Below, one piece after another: positions 42,019 through 51,007 of a DNA stretch of 64,000 nt. This DNA is from JAVVXB01 sp036651815 (GTDB lineage: Bacteria; Bacillota; Clostridia; Christensenellales; CAG-138). A program made the translations under genes and the position numbers. The stretch covers positions 1 to 64,000 of the forward strand of contig JAVVXB010000013.1 in NCBI GenBank assembly GCA_036651815.1, written 5' to 3'. The number at the start of each line of letters is the position of its first letter. The stretch's first letter is position 1. The notes beneath the pieces were generated by a model that worked only from the letters and a program-made list of their open reading frames with translations, was not told where the DNA came from and ran no database searches.

Positions 42019-42592
42019 GAGACTTATGCAAGGTGAGAAGGAAGCAAAGAATGCACTGATTGAGCACAATTTGCGGTTGGTCGTGTATATTGCAAGAAAA
42101 TTTGAAAATACCGGCGTAGGAATTGAGGATCTGATTTCCATCGGAACCATCGGTCTGATCAAGGCGGTTAATACGTTTGATGCGACAAAGCGTATTAAGC
42201 TTGCAACCTACGCTTCCCGTTGCATTGAAAACGAAATATTGATGCATCTGCGTCGTACGAGCAGACTCAAACTGGAGGTATCGTTTGACGAGCCGCTCAA
42301 TGTGGACTGGGACGGAAACGAACTGTTGCTTTCTGATATTTTGGGGACGGATAACGATATCATCAGCCGTGATCTTGAGGATGAAGTGGATCGTGAACTG
42401 CTTAGGCAGGCACTCATCCGTCTTTCTCCACGCGAAAAGAAGATCGTTGAGTTGCGCTTCGGACTCAATAATCAACCGGAATGCACACAAAAACAAGTTG
42501 CGGATCTGTTGGGCATATCCCAGAGTTATATCAGCCGTCTGGAAAAACGGATAATCCGCCGATTGCAGCGCGACATGCAGCGGATGCAGTAA
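41882..42592 (+). CDS. sigE: RNA polymerase sigma-E (mother cell, pro-protein)
   Basis: This is the mother-cell sporulation sigma factor. From ATG 41882 the product is 236 residues. The basic, amphipathic pro-region (1-24) is followed by HYIHSGETLPPPF, which matches the Bacillus cleavage region near YIGGSEALPPP. Regions 2 (NLRLVVYIARKFENTGVGIE) and 4 (the helix-turn-helix QKQVADLLGISQSYISRLEK) are intact. GGTGGG precedes 41882; an in-frame ATG at 41864 is an alternative. Its stop codon abuts that of convergent sigG. Confidence 0.94.
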   Translation: MQRIREMLLRLYRKILNWRRQEIHYIHSGETLPPPFPAEQEQQWIERLMQGEKEAKNALIEHNLRLVVYIARKFENTGVGIEDLISIGTIGLIKAVNTFDATKRIKLATYASRCIENEILMHLRRTSRLKLEVSFDEPLNVDWDGNELLLSDILGTDNDIISRDLEDEVDRELLRQALIRLSPREKKIVELRFGLNNQPECTQKQVADLLGISQSYISRLEKRIIRRLQRDMQRMQ

Positions 42593-43366
42593 CTAAACGA
42601 ATTTTTGCAGCTGTTTTAGCGCGTTCTTTTCAAGCCGCGACACCTGTGCCTGAGAAATGCCAATCTCGCGGCTGACTTCCATCTGGGTTTTGCCGATAAA
42701 AAAGCGCAGCTTGAGAATGCGCATCTCCCGTTCCGTCAGGTGGGACATACCATCGCTGATAGCGATGCTGTCAAGCCAGTTGGCATCGATGGTTTTCGTA
42801 TCGCTCAGTTGATCAATGACGAAGATTGCATCCCCATCATCCCGAAAAATCGGTTCAAACAAGGAGACGGGTTCCTGTATTGCATCCAGCGCAAACACCA
42901 CATCCTCTTCAGGAAGCCCAATCTCCTTTGCAATATCCGCAAGTGTTGGCTCGTTTCCGCTGGCTGCCGTCAGGCGATTTCTTGCTTGCAAGGCCTTATA
43001 TGCCGTATCCCGCAAAGAACGGCTGACACGGATTGCGTTGTTATCGCGCAGATGCCGTCTGATTTCGCCGATGATCATCGGGACGGCATAGGTGGAGAAA
43101 CGCACCTCATGCCGGAGATCGAAGTTATCAATGGCTTTGATGAGCCCGATGCAGCCTACCTGAAAGAGATCGTCCATCTGTTCGTTGCGGTTGCCGAAAC
43201 GCTGCACAATAGACAACACCAGCCGAAGATTGCTGCGGATGAATTCTTCCCGAGCCGTTTCATCGCCGGATTTCACTTTCAATAGAAGCGCCCGCATCTC
43301 CTTTGCGGAGAGCATTGGGAGCTTATTTGTGTCTACGCCGCAGATTTCCACTTTGTTAATCGCCAT
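42593..43366 (-). CDS. sigG: RNA polymerase sigma-G (forespore)
   Basis: This is the late forespore sigma factor, 257 residues. KVEICGVDTNKLPMLSAKEM is the signature SigG N-terminus; region 2 (NLRLVLSIVQRFGNRNEQMD) and region 4 (MEVSREIGISQAQVSRLEK) follow. ATG 43366 follows CGGAGGAAAACC; the longer open frame runs through the promoter. In Bacillus, sigG follows sigE on the same strand. Here it is inverted, tail to tail with sigE and with no base between the stops. A good sigma-F promoter lies upstream. Confidence 0.94.
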   Translation of the reverse strand: MAINKVEICGVDTNKLPMLSAKEMRALLLKVKSGDETAREEFIRSNLRLVLSIVQRFGNRNEQMDDLFQVGCIGLIKAIDNFDLRHEVRFSTYAVPMIIGEIRRHLRDNNAIRVSRSLRDTAYKALQARNRLTAASGNEPTLADIAKEIGLPEEDVVFALDAIQEPVSLFEPIFRDDGDAIFVIDQLSDTKTIDANWLDSIAISDGMSHLTEREMRILKLRFFIGKTQMEVSREIGISQAQVSRLEKNALKQLQKFV

Positions 43367-43402
43367 GGTTTTCCTCCGTTGCCACTTGAAAGCTTGTTTT
43401 CT

Positions 43403-43432
43403 TATCATTGCCGTGCAAGCGAAAACATATGC
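43403..43432 (-). promoter_or_regulatory. Sigma-F-type promoter of sigG
   Basis: On the minus strand: GCATA (43432-43428), a 15-base spacer and GGCAATGATA (43412-43403). The match to the GYATA and GGNNANANTW forespore consensus has one mismatch in the -10. The transcript would start about 30 bases before sigG, in agreement with known sigma-F control of sigG. Confidence 0.7.
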
Positions 43433-43499
43433 TTGAACGGGACAAGAACGCGTCGTAGATTTTGGGAACGGCGACATATAAAGCGGGGAGAGAACAGCG

Positions 43500-43784
43500 A
43501 TGGCAAAGGAAAATCCAACCAGATTCAGGCGACTTTTACGCGCTCTGGATCTGCCGCAGGAAATTGATTTGCACGTGCCAAAGTTTACAATGCTTGGCAC
43601 AAGCGATTTACTGGTTGAGAACCACACCGGTATTTTGCAGTATAGCGATACGCTAGTGCGGCTGATGACGCCAGAAGGCATTGTGCGCATTACGGGACAT
43701 GAACTGACACTTACAGAATTTGGAAGCGAACGCGTTTATTTGCGCGGCCGCATTGATGGGTGGCAGTATGAGGAACGGATCTAA
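43500..43784 (+). CDS. yqfC: Sporulation protein YqfC
   Basis: The product is 94 residues of the YabP/YqfC family, small and beta-rich with LGTSDLLVENHTGILQYSD and LTEFGSERVYLRGRI. YqfC is made under sigma-E in Bacillus. GGGGAGAGAAC precedes the ATG. It overlaps yqfD by one base (TAATG), so the two are coupled. The gene is divergent from sigG with a 133-base gap. Confidence 0.86.
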   Translation: MAKENPTRFRRLLRALDLPQEIDLHVPKFTMLGTSDLLVENHTGILQYSDTLVRLMTPEGIVRITGHELTLTEFGSERVYLRGRIDGWQYEERI

Positions 43785-44953
43785 TGTGGAATTCTATACA
43801 GGGTTGTGTTATAATTCAGTGCACAGGCAGGAATCCGGAAAGGTTTTTGAATTTATTACGTACCGAGCGCATTCCGGTGATGCAAGTGCACAGCAGTGCA
43901 CGTGGCGAGTTGAATTTGACGATTCACGCAGCAGATTTCAAGCGCATCCGTCCGCTTGTGCGCACTGCAGGATGCAAGGTGCATATTTTAGGAAGACGCG
44001 GCGTGCCGTTCATTCTCTGGCGTTTACGCTGTCGACCTGCATTATGGATTATGATGGCGCTCATGCTGATATCGTTGGCAATTGCGTCAACGCGTATCAT
44101 GCGTATCCGCATAACCGGTCTTGATCGGATTCCGGAGGAAATGATCCTTCGCGCCATCGGTAACGAGGGAATTCATCTGTATGGGCCACTGCCGGACGAT
44201 GATTTTCTGGAGATTGCTGCAATGGCGAGGATGTACGATGAACGGATTGCCTGGATTAGCTTTGAAAAAAAAGGCGCGACGTTAATCGTAAAGGTAACGG
44301 AAAAAGAGCCATTAGTCGTCACAGTCGACCCGGCACAACCTTGTGATGTGGTGGCGGTTAAGGACGGTATCATTGTAAATGCCGAAGTGTATAAAGGGTA
44401 TACCAAGCTGAAACCGGGCGATGCTGTTTCGGCTGGTGACATTCTGATTCAGGGGGAGTTTTTTCCAGATACGCCGGAAGTGGTGCTTGAACCATTACGC
44501 GTGCATGCGCGTGGGCGCATTGTTGCGCAAATAAACTATTTTTCGGAATATGTAGTTGATGGAAAGACGACGGAGCGTGTGGACAGCGGCAATCAACATG
44601 ACTACCGCGCGGTGACCCTATTGGGTTGGACATTGTATGAAACGCCGATGATCTATGAAGATTATGAGATTACCGACGTGAGTAGCCTGCCATTAACCAA
44701 TTGCATGCTGCCAATTTTTATTAAGGCCGGCGTATGCAGAGAGCAGATTCAACGCGCGGCGGTGTTGTCGAAGGCGGAGCGTACAGAGGAAGCGCTTGTG
44801 AACGCTGAGCAATTGGCGTATTTAAAAATTCCAAAGGATGCTTTGATCGTGCAAAAGCTTACGCGTGTGGTGGAGCAGGACGGTGTGACCATCGGCATTG
44901 TGGGCATTGTAACACAAGAATCCATAGGACTAACAAGGGAGATTGAATCTTGA
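43784..44953 (+). CDS. yqfD: Sporulation protein YqfD
   Basis: The product is 389 residues. A cytoplasmic N-terminal part, one membrane helix near 87-105, then an extracytoplasmic part with an early POTRA-like segment (ITGLDRIPEEMILRAIGNEG) and the conserved YKGYTKLKPGDAVSAGDILI. YqfD is conserved in spore formers and always follows yqfC; its biochemical role is unknown. Confidence 0.88.
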   Translation: MWNSIQGCVIIQCTGRNPERFLNLLRTERIPVMQVHSSARGELNLTIHAADFKRIRPLVRTAGCKVHILGRRGVPFILWRLRCRPALWIMMALMLISLAIASTRIMRIRITGLDRIPEEMILRAIGNEGIHLYGPLPDDDFLEIAAMARMYDERIAWISFEKKGATLIVKVTEKEPLVVTVDPAQPCDVVAVKDGIIVNAEVYKGYTKLKPGDAVSAGDILIQGEFFPDTPEVVLEPLRVHARGRIVAQINYFSEYVVDGKTTERVDSGNQHDYRAVTLLGWTLYETPMIYEDYEITDVSSLPLTNCMLPIFIKAGVCREQIQRAAVLSKAERTEEALVNAEQLAYLKIPKDALIVQKLTRVVEQDGVTIGIVGIVTQESIGLTREIES

Positions 44954-45939
44954 CGGAAGAAGGAGCGCAGTGCGTGCAGCGACAAATACCGGTAGATGAG
45001 ATGGACGAGCTCGTCGGACTATTTGGTGTGTTTGATGAAAATCTGAAGGTGATCGAGCGGGAGACGGGCGCGAACATCCATGCCGAAAGCGACGGAATCC
45101 GCATTGAAGGCGATGCAGAAGCGGTGATGCTGACGGAGGTCGTACTTGAGAAGATGCTGCAGATGCAGCGCAGGGGAGACATCATCAACCGGAGTCGTGT
45201 ACGCTATGCGATTGATTTGGCCAAGGATGGCAACGCCGATATGATTGATAAAATCATGGGTGATGTAATTGCCATCACAAACCGTGGGAAACAGGTCAAA
45301 TGCAAGACACTTGGACAAAAGAAATATGTGCAGGCGCTCAAGGAAAGCGAGTTGGTTCTTGGCGTAGGCCCTGCGGGAACGGGAAAAACGTATCTTGCTG
45401 TGGCCATGGCTGTGCTGGCTTTTAAAAACAAAGAAGTTGAGCGGATTATTCTCACGCGTCCCGCTGTTGAAGCGGGAGAAAAGCTGGGTTTTTTACCGGG
45501 TGATTTGCAGACCAAGGTGGATCCATATCTGCGTCCACTATATGACGCATTACAGGAGTTTCTTGGCTTGGAAACTTACAGGGCGCTGAGTGAGCGCGGC
45601 GTCATTGAGGTTGCGCCCCTTGCTTATATGCGTGGCAGAACGCTCAACAATGCCTATATCATTTTGGATGAAGCGCAAAACTGTAGCAACGAGCAAATGA
45701 AGATGTTTCTAACCCGTTTCGGCGAAGGCTCCCGTGTTGTGGTCACGGGCGATATTACGCAGATCGATCTGCCCAAGGAAAAAAACAGCGGACTGGTTCA
45801 CGCGCTGCAGGTGCTGGATGGGGTGGAAGGCATTCGGATCGTTCGTCTGTCCCAGAAGGATGTCGTCCGTCATGAACTGGTACAGCGTATCATTTGTGCA
45901 TATGAAAAATTTGAAAGAACCGAGAATAAACGAAGATAG
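44950..45939 (+). CDS. phoH: PhoH-like P-loop ATPase
   Basis: The product is 329 residues from TTG 44950. An in-frame GTG at 44974, eight bases after AAGGAG, is an equally good start and would give 321. N-terminal KH-like part, then the PhoH ATPase with Walker A GPAGTGKTY and Walker B YIILDEAQNC. Family members are thought to act in RNA metabolism; several are fused or linked to ybeY, which is three genes away here. Confidence 0.9.
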   Translation: MTEEGAQCVQRQIPVDEMDELVGLFGVFDENLKVIERETGANIHAESDGIRIEGDAEAVMLTEVVLEKMLQMQRRGDIINRSRVRYAIDLAKDGNADMIDKIMGDVIAITNRGKQVKCKTLGQKKYVQALKESELVLGVGPAGTGKTYLAVAMAVLAFKNKEVERIILTRPAVEAGEKLGFLPGDLQTKVDPYLRPLYDALQEFLGLETYRALSERGVIEVAPLAYMRGRTLNNAYIILDEAQNCSNEQMKMFLTRFGEGSRVVVTGDITQIDLPKEKNSGLVHALQVLDGVEGIRIVRLSQKDVVRHELVQRIICAYEKFERTENKRR

Positions 45940-45950
45940 GAAGAGTATTC

Positions 45951-48129
45951 GTGGCTGGATCGAAGCAAAAGAAGAACAAAAACGGCAGATCTTGCATTCG
46001 CCCGGCAAGCATTTTTGTGATTGCCGCGCTGTTTGCGTTCAATTGCATTGTATCGATCACCTCCCTAACGCCCAAACGTTATGAGGTTTTTGAAGGTGGC
46101 GTCGCCAAGGAAACCATCACAGCTCCGCGCATGGTGGAGGATCCGATTACCACGGAAGCGATGCGGCAGTCCGCTCGCAATGGTGTCCAAACCGTCTATT
46201 CCATCGACATCGCGCTTGCGAATACGCTTGTCTCCGGTGCAAAGAGCTTTTTTTCATCGTTAAGCAGCTTTCGAAACACGGCAAACGACATCAGATTGCA
46301 GAGTGCGCCCACACAGACCCTTGCGGATGGATCAGTGGTGTCGGTAGATGACACACGTTCGTGGCAGGATGTCATTCAGCAAAATGATTTGCTTGCGTTA
46401 CTACTTAAACTTCCGGTGTCACTGACGGATACAACACTCGGCTATGCGCTGTTGGATGCCTCCGAATCGGATCTCAAAGTTCTTGAGGAACTTGTGATGA
46501 GCAAGCTGCAGGTCAAGCTTCGCGCTGGAGTTACCGAAAAAGATCTGGATCGAACTCGAACGGAGATTAATAAAGAACTGCAGATTACAACGTTGCCGGT
46601 GCGGCTTAAGTCTCTCGGGGAAATGCTATTCAACGCTTACCTGCTGCCGACAAATGTGGAGGATACCACCGCTACGACGCGTGCCAAGGAAAAGGCTGCG
46701 GCTGAGGTCGAACCGGCATTTATTTCCCGCGGAGCTACCATAGTGGAGCAGGGACAAACCGTAACGGCCGATCAAATGCATTTATTAACATCATTGGATC
46801 TAGTCAAGGGCGGCAACGTGAATAGCATGTTCAATGTCGGCATTGCGCTGTATTTGTTCTGTGCATATGCGCTCCTCTTTTTCTATCTTCGTACGTTTGA
46901 ATGTGATGTGTTTTCATCGACAAAGCAGATGGTACTACTGCTGCTGATCGTTGCAATTACTGTGGCGGTGCAGTGGCTGTGTTATATCATTGATCCGCGG
47001 GTGATGCCAGGTATTTTCGCAGTGATGCTCGTATCTACGCTCGTTTCCAAGACGGTTGCACAGGCGATCAACGTGACGCTTGCGATGACGCTTTCGCTTT
47101 TGGCGGGCGGCAGCGGAACAACGCTGTTTTCAAGCGATTCCCTGCTGGCAATGGCAGCGATGTTGGTGACGGGACAGGCCGCAATACTGATGTCGCAAAA
47201 GAGNNNNNNNNNNAAAACGAGGTGCGCTGATTGCAGCAGGAACGGTTGGTTCGATTTTTGGCGGAGTGGTCATTGTTTCGGGGTCCATGATTCTTGCGTA
47301 CACTTGGAATTCTGCGTTGATCTATGCGGGGCTTCACGTTGCAGCGGGGCTTATTCTATCCGTATTCTGCGTTGGAATGCTCAGTGTTTGGGAAAATGTA
47401 TTCGATATTGTGACAAATGCACGTCTGCATGAACTAGCCAATACCAACCATCCGCTCCTAAAAAAGATGATGACTGCGGCGCCGGGCACTTACCATCACA
47501 GCATGATGGCTGCGTCTCTTGCCGAAGGCGCAGCGGAGGCCATTGGTGCAAATTCGTTGCTAGCGCGTACGGGCGCCATGTATCATGATGTGGGAAAACT
47601 TCGCAGGCCGCAGTATTTCAAGGAAAATCAAAGCAACGGCCGCAACATTCATGATACGCTGCCGCCGGAGGAAAGCGCAGGGTATATCATTGCCCATGTT
47701 AAGGATGCGGACGCGCTGCTGAACAAATATCGTATGCCATCGGCTATTCGCAAAATTGCCAATGAACATCATGGAACGACGCTTGTCTCGTATTTTTACT
47801 ATAAAGCCAAGCAGCAGCAAACCGTGGATGGAGAGCCTGTGATTGAACGTCTTTTCCGATACAATGGCAATCTGCCCAACACCAAGGAAAGCGCCATTGT
47901 CATGCTTGCGGACAGCTGCGAAGCTGCTGTTCGTTCGTTGGGGGATCCGACAAAAGATGAAGTGGCCAACATGGTGCGTAAAGTTGTGCAGAGTAAGCTG
48001 GACGATGGACAGCTCAACGAATGTCCACTGACGTTTGCGGAGATTACAAAGATCGAAAAAAGCTTTCTTGTAACCTTCAGTGGATTGATGCATGAACGGA
48101 TTCGCTATCCGGGAATCGAGTCAAAATGA
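45951..48129 (+). CDS. yqfF: 7TMR-HD membrane protein YqfF/PgpH, interrupted by an assembly gap
   Basis: The product is about 720 residues in two parts around 10 unknown bases at 47204-47213. From GTG 45951: one N-terminal helix (about 23-42), a large extracellular domain (to about 285), several membrane helices, and after the gap a cytoplasmic HD domain with TYHHSMMAASL, GAMYHDVGKL and NEHHGTT. Homologues (PgpH) hydrolyse c-di-AMP. The reading frame does not continue across exactly 10 Ns, but both sides belong to one gene; the true gap length must differ. It overlaps ybeY by four bases. Confidence 0.88.
47204..47213 (+). other. Assembly gap (10 Ns)
   Basis: Ten consecutive N bases lie inside a transmembrane part of yqfF. 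The downstream frame is offset by one relative to the upstream frame, so the run of 10 is a placeholder and not a measured length. Confidence 0.97.
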
Positions 48130-48566
48130 TCGAATTGCTCTGGAACGGAATACCGGCAGATGCAGAAACCGAAGCCCTTGTGCGCAATGCCATTCAAACC
48201 GCGCTTTTGCTTGCCGGTACTTCAGGTGATGTGAGCATACTTCTTACTGATGAAGAAGAAATCCGCGCCCTTAATCAGACCTACCGCAACGTAGATTCCG
48301 TAACAGATGTGCTGACGTTTCCCGCTTGGGAAGGAGACCAGATTATTGCACCGCCGGATGGTTATCTGGGCGATATTGCCATCTGCTTTCCGCGTGCTGT
48401 GGAACAGGCGGAGGCCTATGGACATTCGCTCAAACGGGAAATTGCGTTTCTTTCCGTACATGGCGCACTGCACTTATCCGGCTATGATCATCTGCAACAG
48501 GATGAAGAACAAAATATGCTGGCAATGCAAGATGAAATTTTAGGGAAAATGGGGTTAAAACGATGA
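48126..48566 (+). CDS. ybeY: Endoribonuclease YbeY
   Basis: This single-strand RNase takes part in 16S rRNA 3' maturation and ribosome quality control. It is 146 residues. The metal-binding triad HGALHLSGYDH is complete and NVDSVTDVLTFPAW is typical. It overlaps yqfF and cdd by four bases each. The dgkA gene commonly found between ybeY and cdd is absent. Confidence 0.93.
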   Translation: MIELLWNGIPADAETEALVRNAIQTALLLAGTSGDVSILLTDEEEIRALNQTYRNVDSVTDVLTFPAWEGDQIIAPPDGYLGDIAICFPRAVEQAEAYGHSLKREIAFLSVHGALHLSGYDHLQQDEEQNMLAMQDEILGKMGLKR

Positions 48567-48976
48567 ATCATACCGATCAAACGGAACTGTGCCGTATGTT
48601 GGAGATGGCATATGAGGCGATGGAACACGCATATGTGCCATATTCGCATTTTCAGGTTGGTGCATGCCTAAAGGCCACATCCGGTCAATACTATCTAGGC
48701 TGTAATATTGAAAATGCTGCCTATACGCCAACCAATTGCGCCGAGCGCACGGCAATGTTCAAGGCTGTGTATGCGGGTGAACGTGATTTCGATGCAATAG
48801 CCATTGCCTGCTCCGGCAAACTTGCTGCGTTTCCCTGTGGGGTTTGCAGGCAGGTGTTATGCGAATTCTGTGCGCCGGAAATGCTGGTTTACTGTGGAAA
48901 CAAAAATCGCGAAGCGACCTTGTGTACACTCGGAGAATTATTGCCTCATTCGTTTGGACAAAAGGATTTGCTATGA
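48563..48976 (+). CDS. cdd: Cytidine deaminase
   Basis: The enzyme deaminates cytidine and deoxycytidine to uridine forms. It is 137 residues. Zinc ligands and catalytic glutamate are in NCAERTAMF and PCGVCRQVL, and the substrate-binding NIENAAYTPTNCAER is intact. It is in the usual place before era, overlapping it by four bases. Confidence 0.94.
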   Translation: MNHTDQTELCRMLEMAYEAMEHAYVPYSHFQVGACLKATSGQYYLGCNIENAAYTPTNCAERTAMFKAVYAGERDFDAIAIACSGKLAAFPCGVCRQVLCEFCAPEMLVYCGNKNREATLCTLGELLPHSFGQKDLL

Positions 48977-49866
48977 ATCATCCATATCGTTCAGGCTTCG
49001 TTTCGATCATCGGCTGTCCCAATGTGGGCAAGTCAACGCTGCTTAACGCGCTGATTGGACAGAAAATTGCCATTGTGACCGACCGTGCGCAAACAACGCG
49101 CAACAAAATCACAGGTGTTTTGACCCGAGACGGATATCAAATTGTTTTCATGGATACGCCAGGCGTCACACAGCCCCAAAATAAATTGGGGGACTATATG
49201 CAGAAGGTTGCATTTGACGCGATGAACGAAGTGGAAGCAATTTTGTTTATGGTTGATGCGATTGCAGGTGTACGATCGCGTGATGGAAAGCTGATGGAAA
49301 AACTATCCCACGCAAAAGCACCAGTCATCGCATTGATCAATAAAATGGATGCGGCTTCGGAGGAACGGATTGAAATTGCCAGAGCATCGCTCGAACAGGG
49401 TGGTCAGTTTGCGCATATTTTGACTGCGTCCGCATCCACAGGGGAAGGATTGGCTGCTTTGGAAGAAACGCTCTGCACCTATCTTATTGAAGGACCGCAG
49501 TATTTTCCAGAGGATATGGTTACCGATCAGCCGGAGCGCATCATTTGCGGAGAGCTCATTCGTGAAAAAGCATTGATGCTGCTGCGTGAGGAAGTGCCCC
49601 ATGGCATTGGGGTTGGTATTGACAAAATGGAGCGGCGCGAAGGCCGCGACCTTATGGATATCTACGCCACGATCTATTGCGAACGGGATTCCCACAAAGG
49701 TATTATCATCGGAAAATCCGGTTCAATGCTCCGAAAAATCGGATCGGAAGCCCGTAAGGATATCGAGTGGCTTCTTGGCTGCAATGTTAATCTTCAGCTT
49801 TGGATCAAGGTTAAGGATGACTGGCGTAATCACCCTTCAGTGCTGCACGAATTGGGATACGAATAA
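48973..49866 (+). CDS. era: GTPase Era
   Basis: This GTPase acts in 30S assembly at the 16S rRNA 3' end. It is 297 residues. G1 GCPNVGKST, G3 DTPG, G4 NKMD, and a C-terminal KH domain with IIGKSGSMLRKIGSEAR. ATG 48973 overlaps the cdd stop codon; the open frame upstream lies within cdd. It pairs functionally with ybeY, two genes before. Confidence 0.96.
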   Translation: MNHPYRSGFVSIIGCPNVGKSTLLNALIGQKIAIVTDRAQTTRNKITGVLTRDGYQIVFMDTPGVTQPQNKLGDYMQKVAFDAMNEVEAILFMVDAIAGVRSRDGKLMEKLSHAKAPVIALINKMDAASEERIEIARASLEQGGQFAHILTASASTGEGLAALEETLCTYLIEGPQYFPEDMVTDQPERIICGELIREKALMLLREEVPHGIGVGIDKMERREGRDLMDIYATIYCERDSHKGIIIGKSGSMLRKIGSEARKDIEWLLGCNVNLQLWIKVKDDWRNHPSVLHELGYE

Positions 49867-49995
49867 TCGCGTCATTTCTTGCAATTGTGAATGACGGTGC
49901 ATGGTTATGCATGCAAAACTACCAAATACTGTGTCTTATGAAGATCCATCTTTGCGGGAAACTAATCAAAAGCGCGCAAGGAGGTATTTTCAGAC

Positions 49996-50115
49996 ATGAG
50001 CGGAATGAAGGGTATGAAACAAGCTTGGAAGGATTTTGCGGATACGGGATCGATTGGCGCTTATTTGATCTATTGCGCAGTGCGACGATTCGAGCGGGAA
50101 ACGGACAACCGTTGA
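49996..50115 (+). CDS. yqzL: YqzL-like small protein
   Basis: A 39-residue reading frame starts at ATG 49996, ten bases after a full AAGGAGG, and ends at TGA 50113. It contains KQAWKDFADTGSIGAYLIYC, which resembles Bacillus YqzL (a W-x-x-F-x-x-T-G-x-x-x-x-Y-L pattern). YqzL sits in the same place, between era and recO. The function is unknown. It is very short, but location, ribosome site and pattern agree. Confidence 0.75.
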   Translation: MSGMKGMKQAWKDFADTGSIGAYLIYCAVRRFERETDNR

Positions 50116-50128
50116 GTGGGGAGATAAC

Positions 50129-50914
50129 ATGCCGGTGATTCTATCGGACGGTATTGTGACTAGGTACACCAATTATCGGGAAAATGACCGCATCATCAGC
50201 ATTTTTACGATTGATCACGGAAGGATAGATGCCAAGGCGCGTGGTTGTCGGAAAGCGACGAGCGCGCTGCTACCGGTGTGCCAGCCGTTCGTGTTCGGCC
50301 AGTTCGAGCTATACAGCGCAAAGGAAAAGTATACTGTCAATCAATGTGAAATTAAAGAGACATTTTTCCCGATTCGCGAAGATTACGGACGTTTTGCAAC
50401 GGCTTCTGCTGCGCTGCAATTGGTACATCACGCAGTCCAAGAAAATCAACCGAACGAATCACTGTTTACATTGCTCTATCATGCACTGTCCTACCTTGCT
50501 TATGGATCGGCGGATTCACAAGATTTGTTTTGCTGCTTTTTGATTCGATATCTGAATGCCATTGGGTATCGACCGGCCGTTACGACCTGTGCACATTGCG
50601 GACGGGATCTTCGTGGAGATGCGACCATCCGTTTTTCAGCCGCATTGGGTGGCGCTGTGTGCATGGGCTGCGCAACATATGCGGATGAAATCAGCAAGAC
50701 TGCACTTGAAGGACTTCGGCGGATGCTGCTGCTTGCGGACAACGAAATGGACCGTGTACGTTTGACAGAACCGATTCGGCGCGAGATTACGAACGCACTG
50801 ACGGCCTATACCGCCTATGTTTTAGACTATGGCAAACGTTCGTTGGAAGTTTTGACAGATATGGAAAATGTAGGAAGGACGAGCGAAGGTGACCATAAAG
50901 CAATTGTTTTGTAA
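50129..50914 (+). CDS. recO: DNA repair protein RecO
   Basis: RecO loads RecA at single-strand gaps. It is 261 residues: an OB-fold N-terminal domain (about 1-80), then a helical domain with a zinc finger (CAHCGRDL near 153-160 and CMGC near 177-180). SD GGGGAG lies before the ATG. It ends the phoH-recO operon. Confidence 0.92.
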   Translation: MPVILSDGIVTRYTNYRENDRIISIFTIDHGRIDAKARGCRKATSALLPVCQPFVFGQFELYSAKEKYTVNQCEIKETFFPIREDYGRFATASAALQLVHHAVQENQPNESLFTLLYHALSYLAYGSADSQDLFCCFLIRYLNAIGYRPAVTTCAHCGRDLRGDATIRFSAALGGAVCMGCATYADEISKTALEGLRRMLLLADNEMDRVRLTEPIRREITNALTAYTAYVLDYGKRSLEVLTDMENVGRTSEGDHKAIVL

Positions 50915-50954
50915 ATATTCGGCAAGATGTTGCACTATTGATGCGCGAATATGG

Positions 50955-50960
50955 TACAAT
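50955..50960 (+). promoter_or_regulatory. Candidate -10 box of the L,D-transpeptidase gene
   Basis: TACAAT lies 48 bases before the start codon. The best -35 candidate, TTGCAC at 50930, is 19 bases away, so the promoter is only moderately convincing. Confidence 0.35.
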
Positions 50961-51007
50961 ACATCAAAATGTATGTTTCGTAACGCGGAAAGGATACAAC
51001 GTACTAC

